The notes below the pieces were generated by a model. That model was not told the origin of the DNA. It made no database searches and was given only the letters and a program-made list of their open reading frames with translations. The position numbers and the translations under genes were made by a program. DNA of 64,000 nucleotides. It comes from Phytophthora colocasiae. Its lineage: Eukaryota > Oomycota > Peronosporomycetes > Peronosporales > Peronosporaceae. The stretch spans positions 2,542,001 through 2,606,000 of the forward strand of contig JAGKQI010000091.1 of assembly GCA_018806915.1 (NCBI GenBank), in the 5' to 3' direction. Within the stretch, counting starts at the first letter, position 1; the number at the start of each line of letters is the position of its first letter. Shown in pieces: positions 32,277-43,448 of this stretch.

Positions 32277-34638
32277 CTGAGCTCTGCGCTTGGATCATCT
32301 TCTGTCGCTTCGTGCCTGATGTGGACGGCGCCACGACCTGCTTCTTGCGGGCTCCTGCCTCTTCAGGATCCGTCGTCTCGTCAATGTGGCGAGCTCGCGA
32401 CCGGGTAGTCATAGGATGGGTCGAACCGTATGGCACAATCGCATCGTCTACACCCGCGTCACGATGAAGTGGGATCACGTCACCAGCTTCAGCGACGGTT
32501 GGCACGAGTTGCTTCGATTCCTCTGGCTGAAGTCCATCGTGGCTAGGCTCCGTAGCTGCGACTTCGTCGTCGTCCAGCTCAGACTTGGGCACCTCGTGCT
32601 GCAGGCTCGTCGTTTCCATAAACTTGACAGTGCGCACGATTTGCACCTTGCCTGTCGCCACATTGAGAACTCGGTATCCCTTGACACCATTCTCGTAGCC
32701 CATGAAACGACACTTGAAGGCCTTAGCATCCAGCTTGCGGCGCTTCTCGTCGGGGATGTGTGCGTAGCCAAGTGCACCAAACACCTTCATGTTCTTGAGC
32801 TGCGGCTTGGTTCCGTGCACAATTTCGTAGGGTGTCTTCACGTTGACCGAATTGGGGATCCGGTTGATGATCCACACCGCCGTGTTGACTGATTCAGCCC
32901 ACCATTTCTTCTCGATGTCCTCGTGGTAGAGCATACAGCGCGCCATTTCCACCAGACTTCGGTTCATGCGCTCAGCCAATTCATTCTGCTGAGGCGTGTA
33001 CGGCACCGTCTTCTCGTGCTTGATGCCGCTGCGGTCGAGGTAGGCCCTGAATTGTTTGCCTGTGTACTCGCCGCCATTGTCCGAACGTAGGCGCTTGATC
33101 GTCTTGCCTGTCGCGTTCTCCATTGCTGCCTTGTAGATCTCCAACTTGGATAGCACCTCCGATTTGGCCTTCATGAAGTAGACCGTCACGTGGCGTGAGT
33201 AGTCGTCAATGAAGGTCACGGCGTACGTGCAGCCACCGGGAGTCTTGGTCTGCATCGGACCCATCACATCCGTATGCACCAAATCCAGTACGCCTGCAGT
33301 CTTGACGAGCTTCTCCGGGTGTCGGGGATAGTCGTCGGCTCTCATCTTGCCCATGCAGCAGCCTGCGCAGACGTTGTCACTAGTGACGCCATCCGTAACA
33401 CAAGGCACACCTTCTGCCATGGTCAGCAGCTGTTCATAGCGCTTGAACGGGATGTGTCCGAGGCGGGCGTGCACAATAGCCCACGGCTCCTTACGAGATG
33501 CCGTCGCCGCACGGCACATCTCGTCCACCATTGTCTTCAACTTGTAGACGTTTCCACAGCGCTTGGCCTCCATGACGTTGGCGTCGCCATAGCGAAAGAC
33601 GCACTTGTCCCTGCTGAACTGCGCGACGACGTCCTTCTCGGCCAGCTTCGCAACCGAGATGAGGCTTCCATCAACTTCAGGGATGTACAACACATCCGAC
33701 AGCGTAATAGACGTTCCGTCCATCAGCTTCAACCCGACGGTGCCCTTTGCAACTGCGTCGATCTTCGGATGGTAATGCGGACCGGCGTCTTCAGCTCCAT
33801 CATGGACACGAACTTGTCTCGGACGCTGGTCATGTGCGAGCTTGCACCGGAGTCCACAAGCCACTCCGTTTTTCTCCATCGCACCCGTTGCCGTGAACGC
33901 GTAGTCAGAAGCTTGCTCTTGAGCCACTTGTCCACGTCCCGCGTCGGCCTTCTTCTTACGGCACTCGAACTCCTTGTGGCCAGCCTTCTTACAGTAGAAG
34001 CACTTGCCCGCGAATCGGTGCTTGCCGCCGTCCTTCCTCTTCGTTGCGAACGCCTTCTCTTGAGCCGATGACGATTCATCCGAGGCTTCAACACCAGAGA
34101 GCGCTTGGATCGCGTACGAGAGTGTCATGTTCGGCGTGTTCTCGAGCACGGTGCTGATCATCCGGTACTCGTCCGTCAAACTGCCGAGTAGGAGCACGAG
34201 CTGACGAGTCTCGTCCAGAGGCTCCCCAATCGTCTCCATCTGGAGCACGATCTCCTTGAACCGGTCCACATGCGTTGCAAACCGCGTACCGGGCTCCATC
34301 TTGAAGTTTTGCAAATTCTTTGTTACTAGCAGTCGGTTCTTGATCGTGTTCCGGTTGAACTGCTCCTGGAGCATGGTCCACGCGTCCATCGCAGTCATTG
34401 CACCACGGATGTAGACTTGGAACGTGAGGCTTACGTCGCCAGCAATCACGCCAAGGGCCTTCAGATCGTTGGTCTTCCATGCGTCCGTGGTGCAATTGCT
34501 CACCGGGTCGAACTCCGCCTTGATGATGTGGGGCAGCAGTCCTTTGCGAGAGAGCTTCATCCGCATGTTGAACTCCCAGTGGAAGTAGTTGTCTTCCACG
34601 AGCTTGACGGTGTCCGCGTAGTTTGGGCTCATAACCAA
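32251..34638 (-). pseudogene. gag-pol: Copia C1 gag, protease region and integrase
   Basis: A 795-codon frame. The probable start is the ATG at 34632-34630, inside the primer site. Gag has a CCHC knuckle (CFYCKKAGHKEFEC). After GAMEK, a five-T run at about 33869-33873 (four T in C2 and C3) shifts the frame so that the protease DSGASS region is read out of frame; the frame then coincides with the integrase frame from about HYHPKIDAVAKG. Integrase has the H..H..C..C finger (HARLGHIPF ... CAGCC), D in HTDVMGPM, D in RSDNGGEY and E in NELAERMN, DD35E spacing. A GKSW-less tail follows. Confidence 0.85.
34625..34636 (-). other. Copia C1 primer binding site overlapping gag ATG
   Basis: On the element strand GGTTATGAGCCC follows the LTR directly. 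It is the complement of GGGCTCATAACC, the anticodon arm of a yeast-type initiator tRNA-Met, and not of a tRNA 3' end. Priming from a half-molecule of initiator tRNA-Met is established for Drosophila copia and yeast Ty5. The ATG within it (34632-34630) is in frame with gag. The same arrangement occurs at the starts of C2 and C3. Confidence 0.75.
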
Positions 34639-35024
34639 TTGAGAGTGGCGAATGAGGCTTGTTGTCGATGTGAGCAGAAGGAAGGAAATCCGAAAGTGAT
34701 TGAGATTGAATTAGGGGAAACTGTCTGTCCAATGTCTTCTACTGCTCCTAAATGTATCCTGTGTGAAAGCTCAGCCTTTAACTCCTTCTCGTCGAGCCGG
34801 GGCTGCGTCAGCAAATGCGCAAACTGACCATCCGTCCGGCAAGTTGAAGTAGTCGACCAATCAGATCCCGCGATCTGGGTATGATGGGCAAGGTGGACCA
34901 ATCACATCTCTCCATTTGCCGTTAAGTGCGCACGGCACGCGCAAAAGGTAACAACCGCACTGCAGGCACGTGCTCCGAGGTATCCAGGCAAAAGAGAGAG
35001 ACTGCGAAGTGTACAATCGCAACA
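34637..35024 (-). repeat. Copia LTR b (shared by C1 and C2)
   Basis: 388 bp; serves as 5' LTR of C1 and 3' LTR of C2. No target duplication flanks it; internal copia sequence lies on both sides. Confidence 0.9.
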
Positions 35025-35031
35025 CCCCCAC

Positions 35032-37284
35032 TCAATTCGATGTCTCGAGCTTGGGTCCGACGTTGCTGCGCTGCATCAGGTAGCGAAGCGTTTTCGACGA
35101 TAAGCCCTTGGTCAGGAAGTCTCCGAGCTGGTTCTTGGTCTCCACATATTCCAGCGCGACTTCACCACTAACAACCTTCTCACGAATGAAGTGGTACCGA
35201 ATGTCAATGTGCTTGGTGCGAGCTTGGTAACCGACGTTCTTGGCAAGTGCCATCGCACCTTGGTTGTCCTCGTAGATCACCGTGGATCCATCTTGCTCAA
35301 CACCGATGTCCTTCAGCAGTCGGCGCATCCAGACACACTCCTTCACACAGTCGCTCAGCGCCATGTACTCGGCCTCAGTTGAGCTGAGCGCGACAGTCTT
35401 CTGAAACGTAGAGCGCCACACCACGGGAGCACCGCACATCATAAGCATCATGCCGCTCACGGATCGACGGTCATCACGGTTGCCGGCCCAGTCCGCATCC
35501 GAGTAGGCGACGAGTTCCGTCCCTAGTAGTCCGTCGTACTTGATGCCCACGTCCTTGGTCATCAGTAGATAGCGAACCACCCGAATCCCGGCGTCCCAGT
35601 GCTTCTGTCCAGGATTTTCCAAGAACCGGCTCAACTTGGCAACAGCCACCGCAATGTCTGGTCGAGTTCCGCATGCCAGGTACATCAGACTACCAACTAG
35701 CGACCGGTAGGGCTTCGAACTCATCTTGGCCTTGTCAGCTTCGGTCTGCGGTTCGTCGACCTTGGTCAGATGCACACCTGGTTCCAGCGGAGACGAGCAT
35801 GGCTTTGCGTTCTCCTGTCCAAACCTCTTGATGATCGACTCAGCGTACGCTTGTTGGCTGATGCGTAGCGTTCTTCCCTCCATGTCGTAGTCGATCTCGA
35901 TCCCGAGAATGAAGCGAGCACGGCCGAGGTCCTTGATCCGGAACTTCTCCGCGATTCCAGCCTTCACCGACGCAATGACAGCCTTCTGCCGCGAGGCAAT
36001 CAGCATGTCATCCACGTAGAGGCACACAATGCACTCGTCATCACCTTGACCGCGTGTGTAGATGCACGGGTCCGCGTCGGCAGACTTGAATCCCATCCGC
36101 TTTAGGTGTGCGTCGATTGTCTCGTTCCAGACACGCGATGCCTGCTTGAGTCCATACAAACTCTGAAGCAGCATGCACACGACGTCGTCTTCACCTTCCG
36201 CTTCAGCCAGTGCCAACAGGTCTCGGAGTCCTTGAGGAAGCTCCATGTAGATCTCCTCCTCCAGTTTGCCGTACAGGAACGCAGTATCGACGTCACACTG
36301 CTCAATCTCGAATCCTTCAGCGGCGCACTTCGCCAACTTGGCACGGATCGAGTTCAGGTAAGCCACTGGCGCGTATGTCTCCTCGTAGTCCACGCCGTGT
36401 CGTTGCGAATACCCCTTGGCTACGAGACGGGCCTGGTGCCGAATGACTTGTCCTTTCTCGTTGCGCTTCAACGCGAATGCCCAACGGCAGCCGATCGGCC
36501 GCTGGTGTGCTGGTCTCGGTACCAACTTCCACGTCTTGTTGGCGACAAGAGACTTCAACTCGCTCTGCATCGCTCGCTTCCATTCCACTTGGTCCGCACT
36601 TGCCATGGCTTCTTCATACGTCCGCGGGACCTCCTCCGTTGCAGCCATCGCTTGGCCACCTTCAATGGCGAGCTGGTCTTCGTGCACCTGAGCTCTGCCT
36701 TGGATCATCTTCTGTCGCTTCGTGCCTGATGTGGACGGCGCCACGACCTGCTTCTTGCGGGCTCCTGCCTCTTCAGGATCCGTCGTCTCGTCAATGTGGC
36801 GAGCTCGCGACCGGGTAGTCATAGGATGGGTCGAACCGTATGGCACAATCGCATCGTCTACACCCGCGTCACGATGAAGTGGGATCACGTCACCAGCTTC
36901 AGCGACGGTTGGCACGAGTTGCTTCGATTCCTCTGGCTGAAGTCCATCGTGGCTAGGCTCCGTAGCTGCGACTTCGTCGTCGTCCAGCTCAGACTTGGGC
37001 ACCTCGTGCTGCAGGCTCGTCGTTTCCATAAACTTGACAGTGCGCACGATTTGCACCTTGCCTGTCGCCACATTGAGAACTCGGTATCCCTTGACACCAT
37101 TCTCGTAGCCCATGAAACGACACTTGAAGGCCTTAGCATCCAGCTTGCGGCGCTTCTCGTCGGGGATGTGTGCGTAGCCAAGTGCACCAAACACCTTCAT
37201 GTTCTTGAGCTGCGGCTTGGTTCCGTGCACAATTTCGTAGGGTGTCTTCACGTTGACCGAATTGGGGATCGGTTGATGATCCAC
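35032..37284 (-). CDS. pol: Copia C2 reverse transcriptase and RNase H
   Basis: A 750-codon frame from the end of the integrase to the normal polyprotein stop, the longest uninterrupted RT-RNase H of the array. It contains the integrase C-terminal segment (NSVNVKTPYEIVHGTKP, KVFGALGYAHIP), the RT blocks, YVDDMLIASR, the RNase H blocks with TEAEYMALSD and the terminal DFLTKGLSSKTLRYL. It is separated from the integrase core by a one-base loss near 37268. Confidence 0.9.
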   Translation of the reverse strand: MDHQPIPNSVNVKTPYEIVHGTKPQLKNMKVFGALGYAHIPDEKRRKLDAKAFKCRFMGYENGVKGYRVLNVATGKVQIVRTVKFMETTSLQHEVPKSELDDDEVAATEPSHDGLQPEESKQLVPTVAEAGDVIPLHRDAGVDDAIVPYGSTHPMTTRSRARHIDETTDPEEAGARKKQVVAPSTSGTKRQKMIQGRAQVHEDQLAIEGGQAMAATEEVPRTYEEAMASADQVEWKRAMQSELKSLVANKTWKLVPRPAHQRPIGCRWAFALKRNEKGQVIRHQARLVAKGYSQRHGVDYEETYAPVAYLNSIRAKLAKCAAEGFEIEQCDVDTAFLYGKLEEEIYMELPQGLRDLLALAEAEGEDDVVCMLLQSLYGLKQASRVWNETIDAHLKRMGFKSADADPCIYTRGQGDDECIVCLYVDDMLIASRQKAVIASVKAGIAEKFRIKDLGRARFILGIEIDYDMEGRTLRISQQAYAESIIKRFGQENAKPCSSPLEPGVHLTKVDEPQTEADKAKMSSKPYRSLVGSLMYLACGTRPDIAVAVAKLSRFLENPGQKHWDAGIRVVRYLLMTKDVGIKYDGLLGTELVAYSDADWAGNRDDRRSVSGMMLMMCGAPVVWRSTFQKTVALSSTEAEYMALSDCVKECVWMRRLLKDIGVEQDGSTVIYEDNQGAMALAKNVGYQARTKHIDIRYHFIREKVVSGEVALEYVETKNQLGDFLTKGLSSKTLRYLMQRSNVGPKLETSN

Positions 37285-38273
37285 GCCGCCGTGTTGACTG
37301 ATTCAGCCCACCATTTCTTCTCGATGTCCTCGTGGTAGAGCATACAGCGCGCCATTTCCACCAGACTTCGGTTCATGCGCTCAGCCAATTCATTCTGCTG
37401 AGGCGTGTACGGCACCGTCTTCTCGTGCTTGATGCCGCTGCGGTCGAGGTAGGCCCTGAATTGTTTGCCTGTGTACTCGCCGCCATTGTCCGAACGTAGG
37501 CGCTTGATCGTCTTGCCTGTCGCGTTCTCCATTGCTGCCTTGTAGATCTCCAACTTAGATAGCACCTCCGATTTGGCCTTCATGAAGTAGACCGTCACGT
37601 GGCGTGAGTAGTCGTCAATGAAGGTCACGGCGTACGTGCAGCCACCGGGAGTCTTGGTCTGCATCGGACCCATCACATCCGTATGCACCAAATCCAGTAC
37701 GCCTGCAGTCTTGACGAGCTTCTCCGGGTGTCGGGGATAGTCGTCGGCTCTCATCTTGCCCATGCAGCAGCCTGCGCAGACGTTGTCACTAGTGACGCCA
37801 TCCGTAACACAAGGCACACCTTCTGCCATGGTCAGCAGCTGTTCATAGCGCTTGAACGGGATGTGTCCGAGGCGGGCGTGCACAATAGCCCACGGCTCCT
37901 TACGAGATGCCGTCGCCGCACGGCACATCTCGTCCACCATTGTCTTCAACTTGTAGACGTTTCCACAGCGCTTGGCCTCCATGACGTTGGCGTCGCCATA
38001 GCGAAAGACGCACTTGTCCCTGCTGAACTGCGCGACGACGTCCTTCTCGGCCAGCTTCGCAACCGAGATGAGGCTTCCATCAACTTCAGGGATGTACAAC
38101 ACATCCGACAGCGTAATAGACGTTCCGTCCATCAGCTTCAACCCGACGGTGCCCTTTGCAACTGCGTCGATCTTCGGATGGTAATGCGGACCGGCGTCTT
38201 CAGCTCCATCATGGACACGAACTTGTCTCGGACGCTGGTCATGTGCGAGCTTGCACCGGAGTCCACAAGCCAC
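37248..38273 (-). pseudogene. pol: Copia C2 integrase
   Basis: 341 codons from the region after the protease through the integrase zinc finger and DD35E core (HTDVMGPM, RSDNGGEY, NELAERMN) to WWAESVNTAAWIIN, where the frame is lost. The first 40 residues are an out-of-frame reading of the protease; the true text starts at KIDAVAKG. Confidence 0.85.
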
Positions 38274-39038
38274 TCCGTTTTCTCCATCGCACCCGTTGCC
38301 GTGAACGCGTAGTCAGAAGCTTGCTCTTGAGCCACTTGTCCACGTCCCGCGTCGGCCTTCTTCTTACGGCACTCGAACTCCTTGTGGCCAGCCTTCTTAC
38401 AGTAGAAGCACTTGCCCGCGAATCGGTGCTTGCCGCCGTCCTTCCTCTTCGTTGCGAACGCCTTCTCTTGAGCCGATGACGATTCATCCGAGGCTTCAAC
38501 ACCAGAGAGCGCTTGGATCGCGTACGAGAGTGTCATGTTCGGCGTGTTCTCGAGCACGGTGCTGATCATCCGGTACTCGTCCGTCAAACTGCCGAGTAGG
38601 AGCACGAGCTGACGAGTCTCGTCCAGAGGCTCCCCAATCGTCTCCATCTGGAGCACGATCTCCTTGAACCGGTCCACATGCGTTGCAAACCGCGTACCGG
38701 GCTCCATCTTGAAGTTTTGCAAATTCTTTGTTACTAGCAGTCGGTTCTTGATCGTGTTCCGGTTGAACTGCTCCTGGAGCATGGTCCACGCGTCCATCGC
38801 AGTCATTGCACCACGGATGTAGACTTGGAACGTGAGGCTTACGTCGCCAGCAATCACGCCAAGGGCCTTCAGATCGTTGGTCTTCCATGCGTCCGTGGTG
38901 CAATTGCTCACCGGGTCGAACTCCGCCTTGATGATGTGGGGCAGCAGTCCTTTGCGAGAGCTTCATCCGCATGTTGAACTCCCAGTGGAAGTAGTTGTCT
39001 TCCACGAGCTTGACGGTGTCCGCGTAGTTTGGGCTCAT
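38138..39038 (-). pseudogene. gag-pol: Copia C2 gag and protease
   Basis: Starts at MSPNYADTVKLVEDNYFHW like C1. Two bases are missing in an AG repeat near 38959 relative to C1 and C3, so the rest of gag is in a second frame (from about 38950 to 38138). That frame includes the CCHC knuckle and the protease motif WLVDSGASSHMT, and ends just past VRITI. The frame change between protease and integrase is present in all three copies. Confidence 0.85.
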
Positions 39039-39042
39039 AACC

Positions 39043-39430
39043 AATTGAGAGTGGCGAATGAGGCTTGTTGTCGATGTGAGCAGAAGGAAGGAAATCCGAA
39101 AGTGATTGAGATTGAATTAGGGGAAACTGTCTGTCCAATGTCTTCTACTGCTCCTAAATGTATCCTGTGTGAAAGCTCAGCCTTTAACTCCTTCTCGTCG
39201 AGCCGGGGCTGCGTCAGCAAATGCGCAAACTGACCATCCGTCCGGCAAGTTGAAGTAGTCGACCAATCAGATCCCGCGATCTGGGTATGATGGGCAAGGT
39301 GGACCAATCACATCTCTCCATTTGCCGTTAAGTGCGCACGGCACGCGCAAAAGGTAACAACCGCACTGCAGGCACGTGCTCCGAGGTATCCAGGCAAAAG
39401 AGAGAGACTGCGAAGTGTACAATCGCAACA
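39043..39430 (-). repeat. Copia LTR c (shared by C2 and C3)
   Basis: 388 bp; 5' LTR of C2 and 3' LTR of C3. Flanked on both sides by internal copia sequence. Confidence 0.9.
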
Positions 39431-39437
39431 CCCCCAC

Positions 39438-40079
39438 TCAATTCGATGTCTCGAGCTTGGGTCCGACGTTGCTGCGCTGCATCAGGTAGCGAAGCGTTTT
39501 CGACGATAAGCCCTTGGTCAGGAAGTCTCCGAGCTGGTTCTTGGTCTCCACATATTCCAGCGCGACTTCACCACTAACAACCTTCTCACGAATGAAGTGG
39601 TACCGAATGTCAATGTGCTTGGTGCGAGCTTGGTAACCGACGTTCTTGGCAAGTGCCATCGCACCTTGGTTGTCCTCGTAGATCACCGTGGATCCATCTT
39701 GCTCAACACCGATGTCCTTCAGCAGTCGGCGCATCCAGACACACTCCTTCACACAGTCGCTCAGCGCCATGTACTCGGCCTCAGTTGAGCTGAGCGCGAC
39801 AGTCTTCTGAAACGTAGAGCGCCACACCACGGGAGCACCGCACATCATAAGCATCATGCCGCTCACGGATCGACGGTCATCACGGTTGCCGGCCCAGTCC
39901 GCATCCGAGTAGGCGACGAGTTCCGTCCTAGTAGTCCGTCGTACGTGATGCCCACGTCCTTGGTCATCAGTAGATAGCGAACCACCCGAATCCCGGCGTC
40001 CCAGTGCTTCTGTCCAGGATTTTCCAAGAACCGGCTCAACTTGGCAGCAGCCACCGCAATGTCTGGTCGAGTTCCGCAT
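39438..40079 (-). pseudogene. pol: Copia C3 RNase H C-terminus
   Basis: 213 codons; the real RNase H text begins near TELVAYSDADWAGN and continues to the polyprotein stop. The upstream 55 residues are out of frame. The break lies at a missing C in a run near 39928. Confidence 0.85.
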
Positions 40080-42679
40080 GCCAGGTACATCAGACTACCA
40101 ACTAGCGACCGGTAGGGCTTCGAACTCATCTTGGCCTTGTCAGCTTCGGTCTGCGGTTCGTCGACCTTGGTCAGATGCACACCTGGTTCCAGCGGAGACG
40201 AGCATGGCTTTGCGTTCTCCTGTCCAAACCTCTTGATGATCGACTCAGCGTACGCTTGTTGGCTGATGCGTAGCGTTCTTCCCTCCATGTCGTAGTCGAT
40301 CTCGATCCCGAGAATGAAGCGAGCACGGCCGAGGTCCTTGATCCGGAACTTCTCCGCGATTCCAGCCTTCACCGACGCAATGACAGCCTTCTGCCGCGAG
40401 GCAATCAGCATGTCATCCACGTAGAGGCACACAATGCACTCGTCATCACCTTGACCGCGTGTGTAGATGCACGGGTCCGCGTCGGCAGACTTGAATCCCA
40501 TCCGCTTTAGGTGTGCGTCGATTGTCTCGTTCCAGACACGCGATGCCTGCTTGAGTCCATACAAACTCTGAAGCAGCATGCACACGACGTCGTCTTCACC
40601 TTCCGCTTCAGCCAGTGCCAACAGGTCTCGGAGTCCTTGAGGAAGCTCCATGTAGATCTCCTCCTCCAGTTTGCCGTACAGGAACGCAGTATCGACGTCA
40701 CACTGCTCAATCTCGAATCCTTCAGCGGCGCACTTCGCCAACTTGGCACGGATCGAGTTCAGGTAAGCCACTGGCGCGTATGTCTCCTCGTAGTCCACGC
40801 CGTGTCGTTGCGAATACCCCTTGGCTACGAGACGGGCCTGGTGCCGAATGACTTGTCCTTTCTCGTTGCGCTTCAACGCGAATGCCCAACGGCAGCCGAT
40901 CGGCCGCTGGTGTGCTGGTCTCGGTACCAACTTCCACGTCTTGTTGGCGACAAGAGACTTCAACTCGCTCTGCATCGCTCGCTTCCATTCCACTTGGTCC
41001 GCACTTGCCATGGCTTCTTCATACGTCCGCGGGACCTCCTCCGTTGCAGCCATCGCTTGGCCACCTTCAATGGCGAGCTGGTCTTCGTGCACCTGAGCTC
41101 TGCCTTGGATCATCTTCTGTCGCTTCGTGCCTGATGTGGACGGCGCCACGACCTGCTTCTTGCGGGCTCCTGCCTCTTCAGGATCCGTCGTCTCGTCAAT
41201 GTGGCGAGCTCGCGACCGGGTAGTCATAGGATGGGTCGAACCGTATGGCACAATCGCATCGTCTACACCCGCGTCACGATGAAGTGGGATCACGTCACCA
41301 GCTTCAGCGACGGTTGGCACGAGTTGCTTCGATTCCTCTGGCTGAAGTCCATCGTGGCTAGGCTCCGTAGCTGCGACTTCGTCGTCGTCCAGCTCAGACT
41401 TGGGCACCTCGTGCTGCAGGCTCGTCGTTTCCATAAACTTGACAGTGCGCACGATTTGCACCTTGCCTGTCGCCACATTGAGAACTCGGTATCCCTTGAC
41501 ACCATTCTCGTAGCCCATGAAACGACACTTGAAGGCCTTAGCATCCAGCTTGCGGCGCTTCTCGTCGGGGATGTGTGCGTAGCCAAGTGCACCAAACACT
41601 TTCATGTTCTTGAGCTGCGGCTTGGTTCCGTGCACAATTTCGTAGGGTGTCTTCACGTTGACCGAATTGGGGATCCGGTTGATGATCCACGCCGCCGTGT
41701 TGACTGATTCAGCCCACCATTTCTTCTCGATGTCCTCGTGGTAGAGCATACAGCGCGCCATTTCCACCAGACTTCGGTTCATGCGCTCAGCCAATTCATT
41801 CTGCTGAGGCGTGTACGGCACCGTCTTCTCGTGCTTGATGCCGCTGCGGTCGAGGTAGGCCCTGAATTGTTTGCCTGTGTACTCGCCGCCATTGTCCGAA
41901 CGTAGGCGCTTGATCGTCTTGCCTGTCGCGTTCTCCATTGCTGCCTTGTAGATCTCCAACTTGGATAGCACCTCCGATTTGGCCTTCATGAAGTAGACCG
42001 TCACGTGGCGTGAGTAGTCGTCAATGAAGGTCACGGCGTACGTGCAGCCACCGGGAGTCTTGGTCTGCATCGGACCCATCACATCCGTATGCACCAAATC
42101 CAGTACGCCTGCAGTCTTGACGAGCTTCTCCGGGTGTCGGGGATAGTCGTCGGCTCTCATCTTGCCCATGCAGCAGCCTGCGCAGACGTTGTCACTAGTG
42201 ACGCCATCCGTAACACAAGGCACACCTTCTGCCATGGTCAGCAGCTGTTCATAGCGCTTGAACGGGATGTGTCCGAGGCGGGCGTGCACAATAGCCCACG
42301 GCTCCTTACGAGATGCCGTCGCCGCACGGCACACCTCGTCCACCATTGTCTTCAACTTGTAGACGTTTCCACAGCGCTTGGCCTCCATGACGTTGGCGTC
42401 GCCATAGCGAAAGACGCACTTGTCCCTGCTGAACTGCGCGACGACGTCCTTCTCGGCCAGCTTCGCAACCGAGATGAGGCTTCCATCAACTTCAGGGATG
42501 TACAACACATCCGACAGCGTAATAGACGTTCCGTCCATCAGCTTCAACCCGACGGTGCCCTTTGCAACTGCGTCGATCTTCGGATGGTAATGCGGACCGG
42601 CGTCTTCAGCTCCATCATGGACACGAACTTGTCTCGGACGCTGGTCATGTGCGAGCTTGCACCGGAGTCCACAAGCCAC
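39863..42679 (-). CDS. pol: Copia C3 integrase and reverse transcriptase
   Basis: 938 codons, the longest pol frame in the array. True text begins at KIDAVAKG (about 42575) and runs through the integrase zinc finger, DD35E core, linker, full RT with YVDDMLIASR and the start of RNase H (VGITYDGLLG), then loses frame. A few substitutions distinguish it from C1 and C2, for example V for M in KTMVDEVCRAA. Confidence 0.9.
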   Translation of the reverse strand: MACGLRCKLAHDQRPRQVRVHDGAEDAGPHYHPKIDAVAKGTVGLKLMDGTSITLSDVLYIPEVDGSLISVAKLAEKDVVAQFSRDKCVFRYGDANVMEAKRCGNVYKLKTMVDEVCRAATASRKEPWAIVHARLGHIPFKRYEQLLTMAEGVPCVTDGVTSDNVCAGCCMGKMRADDYPRHPEKLVKTAGVLDLVHTDVMGPMQTKTPGGCTYAVTFIDDYSRHVTVYFMKAKSEVLSKLEIYKAAMENATGKTIKRLRSDNGGEYTGKQFRAYLDRSGIKHEKTVPYTPQQNELAERMNRSLVEMARCMLYHEDIEKKWWAESVNTAAWIINRIPNSVNVKTPYEIVHGTKPQLKNMKVFGALGYAHIPDEKRRKLDAKAFKCRFMGYENGVKGYRVLNVATGKVQIVRTVKFMETTSLQHEVPKSELDDDEVAATEPSHDGLQPEESKQLVPTVAEAGDVIPLHRDAGVDDAIVPYGSTHPMTTRSRARHIDETTDPEEAGARKKQVVAPSTSGTKRQKMIQGRAQVHEDQLAIEGGQAMAATEEVPRTYEEAMASADQVEWKRAMQSELKSLVANKTWKLVPRPAHQRPIGCRWAFALKRNEKGQVIRHQARLVAKGYSQRHGVDYEETYAPVAYLNSIRAKLAKCAAEGFEIEQCDVDTAFLYGKLEEEIYMELPQGLRDLLALAEAEGEDDVVCMLLQSLYGLKQASRVWNETIDAHLKRMGFKSADADPCIYTRGQGDDECIVCLYVDDMLIASRQKAVIASVKAGIAEKFRIKDLGRARFILGIEIDYDMEGRTLRISQQAYAESIIKRFGQENAKPCSSPLEPGVHLTKVDEPQTEADKAKMSSKPYRSLVGSLMYLACGTRPDIAVAAAKLSRFLENPGQKHWDAGIRVVRYLLMTKDVGITYDGLLGRNSSPTRMRTGPATVMTVDP

Positions 42680-43444
42680 TCCGTTTTCTCCATCGCACCC
42701 GTTGCCGTGAACGCGTAGTCAGAAGCTTGCTCTTGAGCCACTTGTCCACGTCCGCGTCGGCCTTCTTCTTACGGCACTCGAACTCCTTGTGGCCAGCCTT
42801 CTTACAGTAGAAGCACTTGCCCGCGAATCGGTGCTTGCCGCCGTCCTTCCTCTTCGTTGCGAACGCCTTCTCTTGAGCCGATGACGATTCATCCGAGGCT
42901 TCAACACCAGAGAGCGCTTGGATCGCGTACGAGAGTGTCATGTTCGGCGTGTTCTCGAGCACGGTGCTGATCATCCGGTACTCGTCCGTCAAACTGCCGA
43001 GTAGGAGCACGAGCTGACGAGTCTCGTCCAGAGGCTCCCAATCGTCTCCATCTGGAGCACGATCTCCTTGAACCGGTCCACATGCGTTGCAAACCGCGTA
43101 CCGGGCTCCATCTTGAAGTTTTGCAAATTCTTTGTTACTAGCAGTCGGTTCTTGATCGTGTTCCGGTTGAACTGCTCCTGGAGCATGGTCCACGCGTCCA
43201 TCGCAGTCATTGCACCACGGATGTAGACTTGGAACGTGAGGCTTACGTCGCCAGCAATCACGCCAAGGGCCTTCAGATCGTTGGTCTTCCATGCGTCCGT
43301 GGTGCAATTGCTCACCGGGTCGAACTCCGCCTTGATGATGTGGGGCAGCAGTCCTTTGCGAGAGAGCTTCATCCGCATGTTGAACTCCCAGTGGAAGTAG
43401 TTGTCTTCCACGAGCTTGACGGTGTCCGCGTAGTTTGGGCTCAT
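42544..43444 (-). pseudogene. gag-pol: Copia C3 gag and protease
   Basis: Starts MSPNYADTVKLVEDNYFHW. One C is missing near 43038 and one near 42752 relative to C1 and C2, so gag is read in three pieces: 42989-43450, the second ending near 42750, and 42544-42741. The protease DSGASS motif is present in the last piece. The CCHC knuckle is intact. Confidence 0.85.
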
Positions 43445-43448
43445 AACC

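Noticed and set aside
31695..32408. Repeated plus-strand frames inside the copia bodies (also near 36106, 40511, 33274, 37683, 42089)
   Set aside because: They recur only because the copia body recurs; they are antisense to RT and integrase.
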